A stretch of DNA of 64,000 nt, from the NCBI RefSeq assembly GCF_014203595.1, contig NZ_JACHJK010000001.1, positions 498,582 to 562,581 on the forward strand, read 5' to 3'. Numbering within the stretch: position 1 is the stretch's first letter; every line of letters begins with the position of its first letter. The position numbers and the translations under genes were made by a program. A model generated the notes under the pieces. It searched no databases and was not told where the DNA came from. It saw nothing but the letters and a program-made list of their open reading frames with translations. This DNA comes from Streptomyces echinatus (GTDB lineage: Bacteria; Actinomycetota; Actinomycetes; Streptomycetales; Streptomycetaceae). Shown piece by piece: positions 52,500-63,246 of the stretch.

Positions 52500-53779
52500 T
52501 TAAAGCCTCCGGAAGGCGTGTTCCAAGGTTCGCCCGAACCCGGCGCCTCGTAGGAGGAGCCGGGCAGCGTTTCGGTGGCGGGACCGCTGTTGTACGTGTC
52601 ACTCGGGTTGTACGTGCCGTAGAAGCCGTTTGTCTCACCGGTGTCGTACACGTCACTTCCGCCGTATCCCGCGGCGCCCGGATTGCCGTAGGCCGGGATG
52701 TTGTATCCGGTGTCCTGCAGCGGGTCGTACGCGGACGGCGGTGCCTCGCCGACCGGCGGCGGGGACGGGACCGGCCAGCTGCCCGAGGTGCTGGAGGGGC
52801 CGTCCATGCGCGGGATGGCCTCCGTGGGCTGGAGATCCAGCGGCAGGTCCATGCGGGCCGTCTGGCCGGCCGCGAACGGCTGCTGCGGGCGGCCCGGCGT
52901 GGACACCGCGCGGTAGGCCGCCGCGAACCCGGTGGCGGGCTCGGGGGCCGGTGCGACCGGGGTCTGGTAGAGCGGGGAGGCCGCGGTGCCGGAGGGCGAC
53001 GGCCTCGGCTCCCGGCGGCTTCCGTAGCCGGCCGACGCCGCGTCGGCCACCCGGGAGCGGCTCGCGTCCAGCTCGTCCAGCCCGGCCCGCTCCGAGCTGC
53101 CGAACAGGGCCACCAGCCGGTCGGCGACCCTGCGCTTGACCGGACGCGGCGCGGCGCGCAGCGCGAGGGCGCCCATCACGCCGAGCAGGGAGAGGCTGTA
53201 GAGGATCACGAAGACCGGCTTGGCCGAGCGACCCGCGTAGAGGCCGTGGACCAGCGCCGCGCACCAGGCCGGGTAAGCCAGCATGTGCATGGCTCGCCAG
53301 CGGGCGGCGACCGGGGCGGGGGTGGCGAAGTTGCTGCGCAGGGCGCCGGTGATGCCCACGAAGACCATCAGCAGGCCGGCCAGCGAGCCGAGTCCGATCA
53401 GGCCGCCGATCCCGGAGACGCCGAGCGAGAACGGGATGATCGCGGCGATCAGCTCGGTGTGCCCGAGCGCGATCTTGGTGGTGATGTGCAGCAGCAGGAA
53501 CGCGATCGAGCCGACCGCGGTGGTGCGGTGCACCGCCTGGCCGATGATCCGCTGGCGTGTGTTCAGGAAGATCCGGTCCTGGGCGAACAGGCCCCAGATC
53601 ACCGAGCAGCTCAGCGAGACGAGGGACAGCACGCCCGCGCCGAAGTTCAGGAACTCGCGGAACTGGCTGCCTCCGACCAGCACGACCACGGGTATGAGCA
53701 GCAGAACGACAGCGGACGCCACCCCATAGGCCGAGCGGCCGGGTTTGGGGAGCGAGCTGGTACTACGACGAGGGTTCAT
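52496..53779 (-). CDS. Ferric reductase-like transmembrane cytochrome b with disordered tail
   Basis: From the ATG at 53779 (GGAG upstream) the product is 427 aa. About six helices lie in residues 15-225, with candidate heme His in QAVHRTTAVGS, LLLHITTK, RAMHMLAYP and ALVHGLYAG. This fits the ferric reductase/YedZ-type four-helix heme core. Residues 240-427 are a Pro/Ser/Tyr/Gly-rich cytoplasmic tail without structure. The gene is translationally coupled to the NuoF-like gene downstream, so the pair should form one membrane redox complex. Confidence 0.78.
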   Translation of the reverse strand: MNPRRSTSSLPKPGRSAYGVASAVVLLLIPVVVLVGGSQFREFLNFGAGVLSLVSLSCSVIWGLFAQDRIFLNTRQRIIGQAVHRTTAVGSIAFLLLHITTKIALGHTELIAAIIPFSLGVSGIGGLIGLGSLAGLLMVFVGITGALRSNFATPAPVAARWRAMHMLAYPAWCAALVHGLYAGRSAKPVFVILYSLSLLGVMGALALRAAPRPVKRRVADRLVALFGSSERAGLDELDASRSRVADAASAGYGSRREPRPSPSGTAASPLYQTPVAPAPEPATGFAAAYRAVSTPGRPQQPFAAGQTARMDLPLDLQPTEAIPRMDGPSSTSGSWPVPSPPPVGEAPPSAYDPLQDTGYNIPAYGNPGAAGYGGSDVYDTGETNGFYGTYNPSDTYNSGPATETLPGSSYEAPGSGEPWNTPSGGFK

Positions 53780-54018
53780 GGGGGCACTCCGAGCAGTTCC
53801 GGGAAAGCGGTCCCGCTGCCGAACTCTAAGTGGCGTCATACCGATCAGTACGAGGGTTTGCGTTATTGCGTTGTTATCAACGCACAATCTGATTGCCGGG
53901 GTGCCCCTTAGGGGGCGGTTCGCGAAGTAATTTTTGACCTTGGTTCACTTCCGGTGGGCGTGCCTGGCATGTCCACCACCCATACGGAAGAGCGTCGCGG
54001 CTTGCTCAAGGGCTGCGG

Positions 54019-54024
54019 TACCCT
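54019..54024 (+). promoter_or_regulatory. Candidate -10 element of the leuS leader transcript
   Basis: TACCCT lies 6 nt before the ATG of the leader peptide, implying that the transcript starts at that ATG. No convincing -35 sequence was found. Confidence 0.45.
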
Positions 54025-54030
54025 AACGCC

Positions 54031-54069
54031 ATGCGTGCCGTACGCCTTCTGCTTAGCGGGCCGCGCTGA
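54031..54069 (+). CDS. leuS leader peptide with three consecutive Leu codons
   Basis: A 12-codon frame reads [12 protein letters not shown] then TGA. The three Leu codons (CTT, CTG, CTT at 54046-54054) include two CTT codons, which are rare in this GC-rich genome, so translation would be sensitive to charged tRNA-Leu. It precedes an intrinsic terminator and the leucyl-tRNA synthetase gene, the classic attenuation layout. It appears leaderless. Confidence 0.7.
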   Translation: MRAVRLLLSGPR

Positions 54070-54075
54070 TCAGTA

Positions 54076-54102
54076 CCGACCTTCGGTCAGCCGTGAGGTC
54101 GG
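54076..54102 (+). other. Pause-type hairpin in the leuS leader
   Basis: CCGACCT (54076-54082) pairs with AGGTCGG (54096-54102). It lies between the leader peptide stop and the terminator. A competing pairing is possible between CCGCGC (54061-54066) and GCGCGG (54108-54113), which borders the 5' arm of the terminator. Confidence 0.5.
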
Positions 54103-54116
54103 CATCGGCGCGGCGT

Positions 54117-54140
54117 CCCCTCCTGTGCGAGGGGCTTTTT
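54117..54140 (+). terminator. Attenuator terminator in the leuS leader
   Basis: CCCCTC (54117-54122) pairs with GAGGGG (54129-54134) around a 6-nt loop, and TTTTT follows at 54136-54140. A T-tract terminator upstream of a gene rather than downstream is strong evidence for attenuation. Confidence 0.75.
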
Positions 54141-54181
54141 CGTTTCCGCAGGCAGAGACGATCGATGGAGCTTTGAGGATC

Positions 54182-57055
<2,874 letters not shown>

Positions 57056-57097
57056 TCACCGGGTGCCGGGTGACACCGGCGTCGGGGTAGTCCCCTA

Positions 57098-57138
57098 CGG
57101 GCAGGTTCGGGGTCCTCGCGGAACTCCGGGCCTGCCCG
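57098..57138 (+). terminator. Hairpin after leuS
   Basis: CGGGCAGG (57098-57105) pairs with CCTGCCCG (57131-57138); the interior can pair further. It lies between leuS and the next gene. Confidence 0.6.
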
Positions 57139-57196
57139 CTGCGTTTACCGTGGAAGAGCACGGCGGCTTGCGCCGTACGGTCGGAGGAGGAGCGTC

Positions 57197-57934
57197 ATGG
57201 AAGTAGTGCTGACCGTGTTCGCCCTGCTCTTCCTGCTTTTCGTCGGCCTGGGCGCCTACGCCACCGTCAAGGCGGTCGGCGCCGCCAAGCGCGGGGTGGA
57301 CCGGACCATCGCGCAGGCCCGCCGCACGGTCGAGGACCACACCCTGCGCGCCAAGTCCTTCACCCAGTTCGGGCCGGCCGGTGAGATCGCCCAGCTGCGG
57401 CTCACGCTGCGCACCTCTCTGCGCGCCACCCAGGACGCGCTGCACGCGGGCGTGACCGAGGACGAGTCGCTGAAGGAGTCCCTCGGCCTGTTCGAGCGGC
57501 TCAGCGTGCACGGACACGAGCTGGACGACGACCTCAAGCGTCTGGAGTCCGAGCCGGACCGGGCCACGCTCGCCGCCCGCCTGCCCGAACTCCGCGGCCG
57601 CACCGAGCGCATCACCGCCTCCGCCGACTCCCTGCGCTGGGCCGTCCGCGACCGGGCCCGCCGCTTCTCCGACGACGATCTGGACAGCCTCAGCGCCCAG
57701 ATCGACATCGAAGCCGGCGCCCTGCGCCACTGGACACGGAGTGAGCCCGGCGAGGCGTCCCCGCAGTGGCCCGACGCGGCCGCCCCCGCCGACAGCCCTG
57801 CCGCCGGGCGGACCTGGCCGGGGACGGACGAGGCCCGCACCGCCCCGGAGCCCGCTGCCGGCGCGATCGACCCGCCTTCATGGCGCCCCGCCCACCCGTG
57901 GCAGAAGAAGCCCCGCCCCGAGAGCACCACCTGA
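57197..57934 (+). CDS. Membrane-anchored coiled-coil protein of unknown function
   Basis: The ATG at 57197 follows GGAGGAGG and gives 245 aa. An N-terminal transmembrane helix (VLTVFALLFLLFVGLGAYATV) is followed by a highly helical charged region (about 30-180; RRTVEDHTLRAKS, DELKRLESEPDRATLAARL-like heptads) and a Pro/Ala-rich tail. The presentation resembles conserved Streptomyces proteins of unknown function found after leuS. It is cytoplasmic-facing with no catalytic motif. The degV gene follows 72 bp downstream. Confidence 0.7.
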   Translation: MEVVLTVFALLFLLFVGLGAYATVKAVGAAKRGVDRTIAQARRTVEDHTLRAKSFTQFGPAGEIAQLRLTLRTSLRATQDALHAGVTEDESLKESLGLFERLSVHGHELDDDLKRLESEPDRATLAARLPELRGRTERITASADSLRWAVRDRARRFSDDDLDSLSAQIDIEAGALRHWTRSEPGEASPQWPDAAAPADSPAAGRTWPGTDEARTAPEPAAGAIDPPSWRPAHPWQKKPRPESTT

Positions 57935-57992
57935 GCGTGCCGCTCCGGGCCCGCACCACCGGGGCCGGGCTGCCGCGCGAGCGGTACGCCAG

Positions 57993-57998
57993 GTAACC
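57993..57998 (+). promoter_or_regulatory. Candidate -10 element for leaderless degV
   Basis: TAACCT lies 8 nt before the ATG at 58007, and no ribosome site is visible. Confidence 0.35.
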
Positions 57999-58006
57999 TC
58001 CAGCTC

Positions 58007-58852
58007 ATGTCCCGCCATGTCGCGATCGTCACCGATTCAACGGCCTACCTGCCGCCCCGGACGATGGAGCGTCATGGCATCACCGCGGTCCCGCTGACCG
58101 TGGTCCTCGGCGACCGGGCCCTCGAAGAGGGCACCGAGATCTCCACCCGCTCCCTGGCCCAGGCACTGCAGAAGCGGCGCCCGGTCACCACCTCCCGGCC
58201 CAGCCCTCAGGTCTTCGCGGAGACCTACCGCAGGGTCGCCGAGTCCGGCGCCACCGGAATCGTCTCCCTGCACCTGTCCGCCGAACTGTCCGGCACGTAC
58301 GACGCGGCGGTCCTCGCGGCGCGCGAGGCACCGGTGCCCGTGCGGGTCGTGGACACCGGCATGGTCGCGATGGCGCTCGGCTTCTGCGCTCTCGCCGCCG
58401 CCGAGGCCGCGGAGGCGGGCGGCACGATCGACGAGGCCGTCACGGCCGCCGAGAAGCGGGCCGCCGGCACCTCCGCCTACTTCTACGTCGACACCCTCGA
58501 CTATCTGCGCCGCGGTGGCCGTATCGGCGCCGCGCAGGCGCTGCTGGGTTCCGCGCTCGCCGTCAAACCGCTGCTCCAACTCGACGGCGGCCGCATCGAG
58601 CTGCTCGAAAAGGTCCGGACGGCGTCCCGGGCGATCGCGCGCATGGAGGAGCTCACCGCCGAGCGCGCTGGCGGTGCGGAGGTCGACATCGCCGTCCACC
58701 ACCTGGCCGCCCCCGACCGTGCCGCGGCACTCGCCGACCGGCTGCGGGTACGCGTACCGGGCCTGAACGACCTGCACGTCAGCGAGGTCGGAGCGGTGAT
58801 CGGCGCACACACCGGGCCCGGGCTGCTGGGCGCGGTCGTCTCACCTCGCTGA
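58007..58852 (+). CDS. DegV family fatty-acid-binding protein
   Basis: This 281-aa protein of standard length starts VAIVTDSTAYLPP, has the TSRPSPQVF fatty-acid-carboxylate loop, IVSLHLSAELSGTYDAA, and DTLDYLRRGGRIG in the C-terminal domain. DegV/FakB proteins bind fatty acids and present them to a FakA-type kinase; no kinase gene is in this window. The start follows a -10-like element closely, so the mRNA is likely leaderless. Confidence 0.93.
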   Translation: MSRHVAIVTDSTAYLPPRTMERHGITAVPLTVVLGDRALEEGTEISTRSLAQALQKRRPVTTSRPSPQVFAETYRRVAESGATGIVSLHLSAELSGTYDAAVLAAREAPVPVRVVDTGMVAMALGFCALAAAEAAEAGGTIDEAVTAAEKRAAGTSAYFYVDTLDYLRRGGRIGAAQALLGSALAVKPLLQLDGGRIELLEKVRTASRAIARMEELTAERAGGAEVDIAVHHLAAPDRAAALADRLRVRVPGLNDLHVSEVGAVIGAHTGPGLLGAVVSPR

Positions 58853-58925
58853 CACCACGACTCCCGGTTCCGGCGGGCCACTTGGACGCCGGGGCCGGCC
58901 GGCTTCACCCGCGTGGGTGGCGGAG

Positions 58926-58934
58926 TTATCCACA
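58926..58934 (+). promoter_or_regulatory. DnaA box-like sequence upstream of comEA
   Basis: TTATCCACA is a perfect match to the canonical DnaA box. A weaker TCGTCCACG follows at about 58944. It is 69 bp upstream of the proposed comEA start. Whether DnaA binds here is unknown. Confidence 0.45.
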
Positions 58935-59002
58935 ACCGGGCGGTCGTCCACGGAAATTCATCAAGATCATCACTGTGCGGCGGAAACCCCCATCCTCGTC
59001 GC

Positions 59003-60232
59003 ATGGCACTTCGATCTCGTTCGCGTACCGCGACTCCGACCAGCGGGCCCGGCCGTGGCCCCGCTTCCGACGGCCGCATCCGCCACCGCCGCCCCCTCGA
59101 ACACCGCCGCACTTCCGAACACCGCCGCACCCACCGCCGCCCGCCCGCGCCCGCGGAGGAACTGCGCCGCCGGGCGGAACTCCTCTTCGGCGAACGGACC
59201 GCGCAGTGGCGCGAGTCGGGCAACGCGCCACCCGAGCCGGACGGACCCTCGCCCGCCTCGCCGTCGCCCTCGCCCTCGCCCGCCTCGCCCTCGCCCGCCT
59301 CGACGACGGCGACGGGGCCGGCCAGGGGGACGGCGCCCGGTCCGCGTCCGATGACGCCGGTCGCGGGTCCTGAACCGGATGATGTGGCGCAGCCGTCGCA
59401 GCTGTCGCAGCCGGAGGAACTGCGGGAGCCGGAGGGACTGCCGGAGCCGGAGTCGGAGGGGCGGGCGGGAGTCGGGGCCCCCGACTGGCGGGTGCGAGCC
59501 GGGCTGGCGCTGCGGGAGCGGATGCCGGTGTGGCTGCAGGCGCGGTACGCAGTGGAGCGGCGCGGAGTCGTGGCGCTCGCCGTGGTCCTGGTGGCCGCCG
59601 CCGTCCTCGCCGCGCAGCACTTCTGGACGGGCCGGCCCCAGTCCGTGAGCGCTCCTCAAGTGGTCCGGGCCCAAGCGCCCTTCGACAAGAAGGCCGAGGG
59701 ACCCACGACCGGAGCGGCGATGACCGGAGCGGCGATGACCGGAGCGGCCGCGGCCGGAGCGGCCGCGGGCACGTCGGCGACACCCGGCGCGGAGATCGTC
59801 GTGGACGTCAGCGGCAAGGTCCGGAAACCCGGGATCCGGCGGCTGCCGGCCGGTGCCCGGGTGGCCGACGCCTTGCGCGCCGCGGGCGGGGTACGGCCGG
59901 GCGTGAGCACGGAAGGACTCAACCGCGCCCGCTTCCTGGTCGACGGCGAACAGGTTGTCGTCGGCCTCCCCACCGGCTCCGGCGCTCCTCCCGGCGCGGC
60001 GGCCGGACCGGTCTCCGGCCCCGCCGGCACGGGCCCGTCGACACCCGTCTCCCTCAACACGGCCACCGCGGACCAGCTCGACACCCTCCCCGGAGTCGGC
60101 CCGGTACTGGCCCAGCACATCCTCGACTACCGCGCCCAGCACGGCGGTTTCCGCTCCGTGGACGAACTGCGCGAGGTCAACGGAATCGGCGACCGCCGGT
60201 TCACCGATCTGCGCGATCTGGTACGGCCGTGA
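59003..60232 (+). CDS. comEA: ComEA family DNA-binding protein with long N-terminal extension
   Basis: From ATG 59003 the product is 409 aa. Residues 1-185 are low-complexity Arg/Pro/Ser/Glu-rich. One transmembrane helix (VVALAVVLVAAAVLAAQHFW, about 195) precedes an SLBB domain (about 265-325; VVDVSGKVRKPGIRRLPAGARV) and a C-terminal helix-hairpin-helix pair (345-409; VSLNTATADQLDTLPGVGPVLAQHI, VNGIGDRRF). ComEA binds incoming DNA at the membrane for transformation; its role in Streptomyces is unclear. Its TGA overlaps the GTG of comEC. The start is uncertain because the N-terminus is not conserved; GTG 58913 is an alternative. Confidence 0.87.
   Translation: MALRSRSRTATPTSGPGRGPASDGRIRHRRPLEHRRTSEHRRTHRRPPAPAEELRRRAELLFGERTAQWRESGNAPPEPDGPSPASPSPSPSPASPSPASTTATGPARGTAPGPRPMTPVAGPEPDDVAQPSQLSQPEELREPEGLPEPESEGRAGVGAPDWRVRAGLALRERMPVWLQARYAVERRGVVALAVVLVAAAVLAAQHFWTGRPQSVSAPQVVRAQAPFDKKAEGPTTGAAMTGAAMTGAAAAGAAAGTSATPGAEIVVDVSGKVRKPGIRRLPAGARVADALRAAGGVRPGVSTEGLNRARFLVDGEQVVVGLPTGSGAPPGAAAGPVSGPAGTGPSTPVSLNTATADQLDTLPGVGPVLAQHILDYRAQHGGFRSVDELREVNGIGDRRFTDLRDLVRP
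59703..59762 (+). repeat. Short ACCGGAGCGGCG(ATG) repeat in comEA
   Basis: A 15-bp unit encoding TGAAM recurs about three times, then degenerates into GCC-rich copies. It encodes the linker between the membrane helix and the SLBB domain. Confidence 0.6.
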
Positions 60233-62883
60233 GCCGCGTCCTGGGCGAAGCCGCGCCGCGTGCCGAGCCCGAGCGGAGCGGGGCCGCGCACCCTGACCGG
60301 ACCGTCCCCATGGACCTGCGACTGGTGCCGCCCGCGCTCGTCGCCTGGGGCACGGCGGCCGTGACCCTGGACGCGCCCGCGGCCTGGACCGCGGGAACCG
60401 CCGTCGCCTGCCTGGTCGGCGGGGTCCTGCTGCTCGTGGCGCGGAGACCGGGACGAGTCGCCTGGACCGATCGGATCGGGTGGGCGCACCACCCGTTCCG
60501 CTGGGCACGTGCCACCGTCGCCGGGGTGCTGCTCTGTACCGCGGCGGCAGCGGTCTCCGCCGGACTGCACGGGGCCGACGTGCGGCGCGGGCCGGTGCCC
60601 GAGCTGGCCCGGCGGTTCGCCACCGTGACCGCCGAGGTGGAGGTGAGCGGCGATCCCTGGCTGAGCAGGCCACGGGTGCGCGGCGATCACGCGGCGCCCA
60701 CGGCGGTGCTGGTGCGGGCCGAGCTGCGGAGCGTGGAGGAGGCCGACGGGAGACGTGCCCGGACCCGGACGCCCGTGCTGATGATCGTCGACGCGGATGT
60801 ACCGGCACCCGAAGCGAGTGCCGAGGAAGACCGGCGGCCCGGGGCGCGGTCGGCCGACGGCGCGCGGCGGAGGCCGGGTGGGCGGGACGCCTGGCTCGGG
60901 CTGCTGCCGTCCACGCGGCTGAGGGTCGGCGGGCGGCTGGCGCCCGCGCTGACGGGCGGTGACCGGACGGCGGCCGTGCTGCGGGTGCGGCGCCGCCCGG
61001 GTCCCCGCATCGTGGGTGGGCCGAGCGGGCCGCAACGGCTGGCGGGGCGGCTCAGGGCCGGTCTGCGGGAGGCGACCGAGGACCTGCCGGAAGACGCCCG
61101 GGCGCTGCTTCCCGGGCTGGTCGTCGGGGACACCTCGCGGATCACTCCCGAGCTGGACCACGCTTTCGAGGAGACGGACCTCGCGCACACGCTCGCCGTC
61201 TCCGGCAGCAACCTCACCGTCCTGCTCGCGCTGCTCATCGGGCCACCCGGCCTGGCCCAACGGACCGAACGCCGTGGCCTGGCCCCGCGCCTGGGGCTCT
61301 CACTGCGGGCGACGGCCCTGCTCGCGGGGGCGCTGACGCTGGGCTTCGTGGTCGTCTGCCGGCCCGATCCCAGTGTGCTGCGGGCCGCGGTCTGTGGCGC
61401 GGTCGCGCTGCTCGCCCTGGCCACCGGCCGCCGCAGATCCCTGATCCCGGCGCTGGCCACGGCCGTCCTGCTGCTGGTGCTGTACGACCCGTGGCTGGCC
61501 CGCAGCTACGGCTTCCTGCTCTCGGTGCTGGCCACCGGAGCGCTGCTGGTGCTGGCGCCCGGCTGGAGCGAGGCGTTGCGGCGGCGCCGGGTGCCCCCGC
61601 GGCTGGCCGAGGCACTGGCGGCGGCCGCCGCCGCGCAGGCCGTGTGCGCGCCGGTCGTGGCGGTGCTGTCGGCCCGGGTGAGCCTGGTGGCGGTGCCGTG
61701 CAACCTGCTGGCCGAGATGGCGGTGGCACCGGCCACGGTGCTGGGCTTCGCGGCGCTCGCGGCAGCGCCGGCCGCGATGCCGGTGGCCAGGGGGCTGGCC
61801 TGGTGCGCGAGTTGGCCGGCCGGCTGGATCGCCGGGGTCGCCCGGACCGGGGCGGCGCTGCCCGGCGCGGGGGTGGACTGGCCGGGGAGCTGGGCGGGGG
61901 CGCTGGCGCTCGCGGCGGTCACCGTGGCCGTCGTCCTGGCCGGGCGGAGGCTGCTGCGGTACCCGGGGTGGTGCGCGTTGCTCGGAGTGCTGGTCGTGCT
62001 GCTGGTGACGCGGCCGGTACCGCTGACCCGGGTGATCACGGGCTGGCCGCCGCCGGGCTGGCGGTTCGCGATGTGCGATGTCGGGCAGGGCGACGCGACC
62101 GTGATTGCGGCGGGCGAGGGAGCCGGTGTGGTCGTGGACGCCGGACCCGACCCGGCGCTGGTCGACGACTGCCTGCGGCGGCTGGGCGTCACCCGCGTCC
62201 CCCTTCTCATCCTCACCCACTTCCACGCGGACCATGTGGCGGGGCTCCCGGGCGTCCTGCGGGGCCGCTCGGTGGCCGCGATCGAGACCACGGGATTCGC
62301 GGAACCGGCGGACCAGGCGGAGTTCGTCCGAAGACAGGCGGCCGAGCGGCACATCCCGGTCACGACGGCCGTCGCGGGAGAGGAACGGCGCACGGGACCG
62401 CTCAGCTGGCGCGTTCTGTGGCCACCGCCGCAGGGCCCGCGGCCGGGGGTGCCCTCCGCCATCCCGGTGCCGTCGGCCCGGCCGGGTGTCTTCTTCGAGC
62501 CGGAAGACCCGAACGACGCCAGCGTGGCGCTGCTCGTGCGTACGGGCGGGCTGCGGCTGCTGCTGCTCGGAGATCTCGAACCGCCGGCCCAGCAGGCGTT
62601 GCTGCGCTCCCCGCCGGCGGCCGACCTGGCCGGAGTCGACGTCCTGAAGGTGGCCCACCACGGCTCGGCCTACCAGGACCCGCGACTGATGCGCCTCGCG
62701 GCACCCCGGGTGGCGCTCGTGTCCGTCGGCGCCGGCAACTCCTATGGCCACCCGGCACCGGCGACCGTGGCCGCCCTGCGGACCGGCGGAGCCGTCGTCC
62801 TGCGCACCGACCGGGACGGCGCGCTGGCGGTCACCGGGACCGGAGGGAGGACCGGAGAGATACAGGTGACGAGCGAGAACTAG
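60229..62883 (+). CDS. comEC: ComEC/Rec2 family DNA channel protein with metallo-beta-lactamase domain
   Basis: The GTG at 60229 overlaps the comEA stop (GTGA) and gives 884 aa. N-terminal helices and a soluble OB-like region (about 60-270) precede the competence domain with LVVGDTSRITPEL and HTLAVSGSNLTVLLALL. About seven further helices follow. The C-terminal metallo-beta-lactamase domain (610-880) has CDVGQGDAT and LTHFHADHVAGL (metal ligands) and VAHHGSAYQD. ComEC translocates single-stranded DNA; the hydrolase domain may degrade the other strand. ATG 60310 is an alternative start. Confidence 0.93.
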   Translation: MSRVLGEAAPRAEPERSGAAHPDRTVPMDLRLVPPALVAWGTAAVTLDAPAAWTAGTAVACLVGGVLLLVARRPGRVAWTDRIGWAHHPFRWARATVAGVLLCTAAAAVSAGLHGADVRRGPVPELARRFATVTAEVEVSGDPWLSRPRVRGDHAAPTAVLVRAELRSVEEADGRRARTRTPVLMIVDADVPAPEASAEEDRRPGARSADGARRRPGGRDAWLGLLPSTRLRVGGRLAPALTGGDRTAAVLRVRRRPGPRIVGGPSGPQRLAGRLRAGLREATEDLPEDARALLPGLVVGDTSRITPELDHAFEETDLAHTLAVSGSNLTVLLALLIGPPGLAQRTERRGLAPRLGLSLRATALLAGALTLGFVVVCRPDPSVLRAAVCGAVALLALATGRRRSLIPALATAVLLLVLYDPWLARSYGFLLSVLATGALLVLAPGWSEALRRRRVPPRLAEALAAAAAAQAVCAPVVAVLSARVSLVAVPCNLLAEMAVAPATVLGFAALAAAPAAMPVARGLAWCASWPAGWIAGVARTGAALPGAGVDWPGSWAGALALAAVTVAVVLAGRRLLRYPGWCALLGVLVVLLVTRPVPLTRVITGWPPPGWRFAMCDVGQGDATVIAAGEGAGVVVDAGPDPALVDDCLRRLGVTRVPLLILTHFHADHVAGLPGVLRGRSVAAIETTGFAEPADQAEFVRRQAAERHIPVTTAVAGEERRTGPLSWRVLWPPPQGPRPGVPSAIPVPSARPGVFFEPEDPNDASVALLVRTGGLRLLLLGDLEPPAQQALLRSPPAADLAGVDVLKVAHHGSAYQDPRLMRLAAPRVALVSVGAGNSYGHPAPATVAALRTGGAVVLRTDRDGALAVTGTGGRTGEIQVTSEN

Positions 62884-63246
62884 AGAGGAGCCGACGAGGA
62901 CCGAACCGGACCGGAAGAGCGCCGGAGAGAACCGAAGCGTGTGGAGAGGAGGGCGAGCGGAGAGGAGCCGAGCGGCATTCAAGCGGTCGGAGCGGGACCG
63001 GCGACGACCGAAGCGGTCGGAGCGGGACCGGCGACGACCGAAGCGGGCGGAGCGGAACCGGCGACGACCGCAGCGGGCGGAGCGGGGCCGGCCACGACCG
63101 AAGCGGTCGGAGCGGGGCCGGCCACGACCGCAGCGGTCCCGCGGCGAGGCCCGAAGCGGGCGGAGGGGAGCGAGGAGGACTGCGGGCGGGAGAGGAATGT
63201 CGGCATGAGCCCACACCTGCCGCGGGCATCGGGCGAGACTGGGCTC
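62884..63246. other. Gene-free stretch after comEC dominated by tandem repeats
   Basis: The region holds GAGAGGAG-type purine-rich sequence, then the 30-bp minisatellite, then about 115 bp leading to the NAT gene. Open frames through the repeats exist on both strands, but they translate only to repetitive Arg/Lys or Ala/Val/Pro strings and have no ribosome site. Confidence 0.6.
62981..63130. repeat. 30-bp minisatellite, five copies
   Basis: The unit AAGCGGTCGG AGCGGGACCG repeats with a further GCGACGACCG to make 30 bp, at 62981, 63011, 63041, 63071 and 63101. The first two copies are identical; later ones carry one to four substitutions. A partial sixth begins at 63131. Confidence 0.9.

Larger units (their letters stand above)
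53780..54181 (+). other. Divergent promoter region and leuS leader
   Basis: The left part serves the minus-strand cytochrome b gene and is AT-richer (about 53830-53950). The right part (54019-54181) is the leuS leader with a -10 element, a leader peptide, a pausing-type hairpin and a terminator. No other gene is seen. Confidence 0.6.

Noticed and set aside
53941..54181. T-box riboswitch upstream of leuS
   Set aside because: No T-box core sequence or specifier stem is visible; the Leu-rich peptide plus terminator explains the leader better.
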